Assembly (NCBI GenBank): GCA_004356415.1
Contig: SMWN01000065.1
Location: 1 to 6,020 of the forward strand
Length of the DNA: 6,020 bases
Source of the DNA: Gammaproteobacteria bacterium
Lineage (GTDB): Bacteria > Pseudomonadota > Gammaproteobacteria > Eutrophobiales > Eutrophobiaceae
Direction of reading: 5' to 3'
Below the pieces are notes generated by a model. The model worked only from the letters and a program-made list of their open reading frames with translations, was not told where the DNA came from and made no database searches. Position numbers and translations under genes: made by a program. Positions 5,315-6,020 of this stretch are shown here, piece by piece (positions within the stretch are counted from its first letter, which is position 1; the number at the start of each line of letters is the position of its first letter).

Positions 5315-5920
5315 TTATCTAGTTGCCAGCGCCTTCACGACTTTAATCACAATACCCTTGGAGCGTCCTGTTGCATTGGTCTGTACCTGTTCAATATTAA
5401 TAGGTTTACCGACAATAATTGCCGCGACCATGTCATTCGGATAATGCGGGTTGCATTTATAGATATAAACGCCTTCCTCCGGTAATGTCACTGCACCATT
5501 CTGCCCAATATTAAACTTCCACGATTCTGCACCCTCAGGAATCAAACCTTGCATAGAGACCGAGTCATGAATGGTCATATTTACCCATTGCACCGTGTCG
5601 CCCGGATTGATGAAAAGTATCTTGGGGTTAAAACTGGTCGCTTGGCCAAACACAGTATGCGTCTTTGCCTCAACCATTGTCGCTTCTGAATCATTGCCTG
5701 CGGCTTGTTGTTCCGGCCAGTGTTTGTAGATTTCTTCCTCTTGAATAACGCCATTATCTTCAACAACCATTGAAGGGACATCAGGATCATATGCCTCTAC
5801 TGTCACATTAGTCATTGATTGGCCCTTGTCGGGAGAACCGGTGCCACTATCACCACATGCGACCAGGCCCAATCCAAAGCAAGCAAATAGCAAAACAATT
5901 TTCAGTTTGTCAGAAAACAT
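5315..5920 (-). CDS. pseudoazurin-like type-1 copper (cupredoxin) lipoprotein
   Basis: From the ATG at 5920-5918 this is a 201-residue protein with a lipoprotein signal (lysines at 5 and 7, a hydrophobic core, lipobox GLVAC with Cys22). An acidic linker follows, then a cupredoxin domain over roughly 85-172. PGDTVQWVN, IHDSV, GLIPEGAESWKFNIGQNG and the ligand loop Y-K-C-N-P-H-Y-P-N-D-M closely follow pseudoazurin. The type-1 copper ligands are His118, Cys156, His159 and Met164, with the C-x2-H-x4-M spacing. The tail after the domain resembles pseudoazurin's C-terminal helices. The family shuttles single electrons, for example to nitrite reductase; the partner here is unknown. Unlike ordinary soluble pseudoazurin it appears lipid-anchored and carries an added N-terminal module (about residues 46-70) that recurs in the neighbouring gene. 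A GTG at 5938 would add six residues but gives a less usual signal peptide. Its GGAT ribosome site is weak. Confidence 0.9.
   Translation of the reverse strand: MFSDKLKIVLLFACFGLGLVACGDSGTGSPDKGQSMTNVTVEAYDPDVPSMVVEDNGVIQEEEIYKHWPEQQAAGNDSEATMVEAKTHTVFGQATSFNPKILFINPGDTVQWVNMTIHDSVSMQGLIPEGAESWKFNIGQNGAVTLPEEGVYIYKCNPHYPNDMVAAIIVGKPINIEQVQTNATGRSKGIVIKVVKALATR
5711..5784. repeat. 74-bp direct repeat, copy A (inside the cupredoxin gene)
   Basis: It matches 5947-6020 at 69 of 74 positions without gaps and encodes, on the minus strand, DVPSMVVEDNGVIQEEEIYKHWPE plus part of one preceding codon. The copies are in the same orientation and frame relative to their genes. The match continues to the window edge, so the full repeat may be longer. 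Confidence 0.95.
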
Positions 5921-5943
5921 ACAATGTTTATCCAACACTGGGA

Positions 5944-6020
5944 TTATTCCGGCCAGTTATTGTAGATTTCTTCCTCACCAATAACGCCATTATCTTCAAC
6001 AACCATTGAAGGGACATCAG
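5944..6020 (-). CDS. 3' end of an upstream gene ending in the module shared with the cupredoxin lipoprotein
   Basis: The open frame enters from the right edge and ends at TAA (5946-5944). Its last 24 residues begin DVPSMVVEDNGVIGEEEIY and finish NNWPE, identical to the N-terminal module of the adjacent cupredoxin lipoprotein except at three positions (Q/G, K/N, H/N). The stop lies 23 bases before the cupredoxin ATG, so the two are probably co-transcribed. The start and main domains are outside the window. It may be a paralogue of the cupredoxin protein, a shorter protein made largely of this module, or a copy truncated by the stop codon. The module has no function that I recognise. Confidence 0.7.
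   Translation of the reverse strand, partial: DVPSMVVEDNGVIGEEEIYNNWPE
5947..6020. repeat. 74-bp direct repeat, copy B (end of the upstream gene)
   Basis: This is the partner of 5711-5784. The five differences fall in two small groups (two and three bases). The base change just outside the copy makes the next codon TAA here and CAA in copy A. Confidence 0.95.

Noticed and set aside
5925..5935. TTATCCAAC as a DnaA box and sign of oriC
   Set aside because: It has mismatches to TTATNCACA, is isolated, and no cluster of boxes or AT-rich unwinding region is present. The origin is probably nearby but not in this window.

Overview
The window looks like the chromosome of a gammaproteobacterium outside the Enterobacterales. 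The evidence is the minus-strand order mnmG - rsmG - parA - parB, a conserved cluster usually found close to the replication origin. A complete chromosomal-type ParA/Soj is followed by the first codons of ParB; E. coli and its close relatives lack parAB here. Base composition is moderate. I cannot name the genus.

From the left, on the minus strand: the first 19 codons of parB (57-1), parA (894-118), rsmG (1656-1006), mnmG (3903-2008) and a YrdA-type gamma-carbonic-anhydrase-fold protein (4516-3986). The last of these has a good sigma70-type promoter at 4566-4594. Next, on the plus strand, is an exported thioredoxin-like protein (4671-5228). It converges on a pseudoazurin-like copper lipoprotein (5920-5315, minus) across an A/T-flanked bidirectional terminator. 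At the right edge lies the 3' end of another minus-strand gene (6020-5944), whose last 24 codons are a near-copy of a segment inside the pseudoazurin-like gene.

Functionally there are two blocks. The left block is housekeeping: tRNA wobble-uridine modification (MnmG), 16S rRNA G527 methylation (RsmG) and chromosome partitioning (ParA/ParB). The right block is envelope redox chemistry: a thioredoxin-fold protein with a CWNC active site and a type-1 copper lipoprotein.

The most unusual part is the 350-base gap between mnmG and rsmG. It is filled by a 336-bp element with 18-bp terminal inverted repeats (17/18 matching), no credible ORF, and a string of hairpins whose arms differ while their loops keep a GGA core on one strand or the other. 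One of these closely matches the E. coli CsrA binding consensus. The right end of the element overlaps the mnmG stop codon. The second notable point is the 74-bp repeat (69/74 identical) at the right edge, where the upstream copy ends in TAA at a position that is CAA in the downstream copy.
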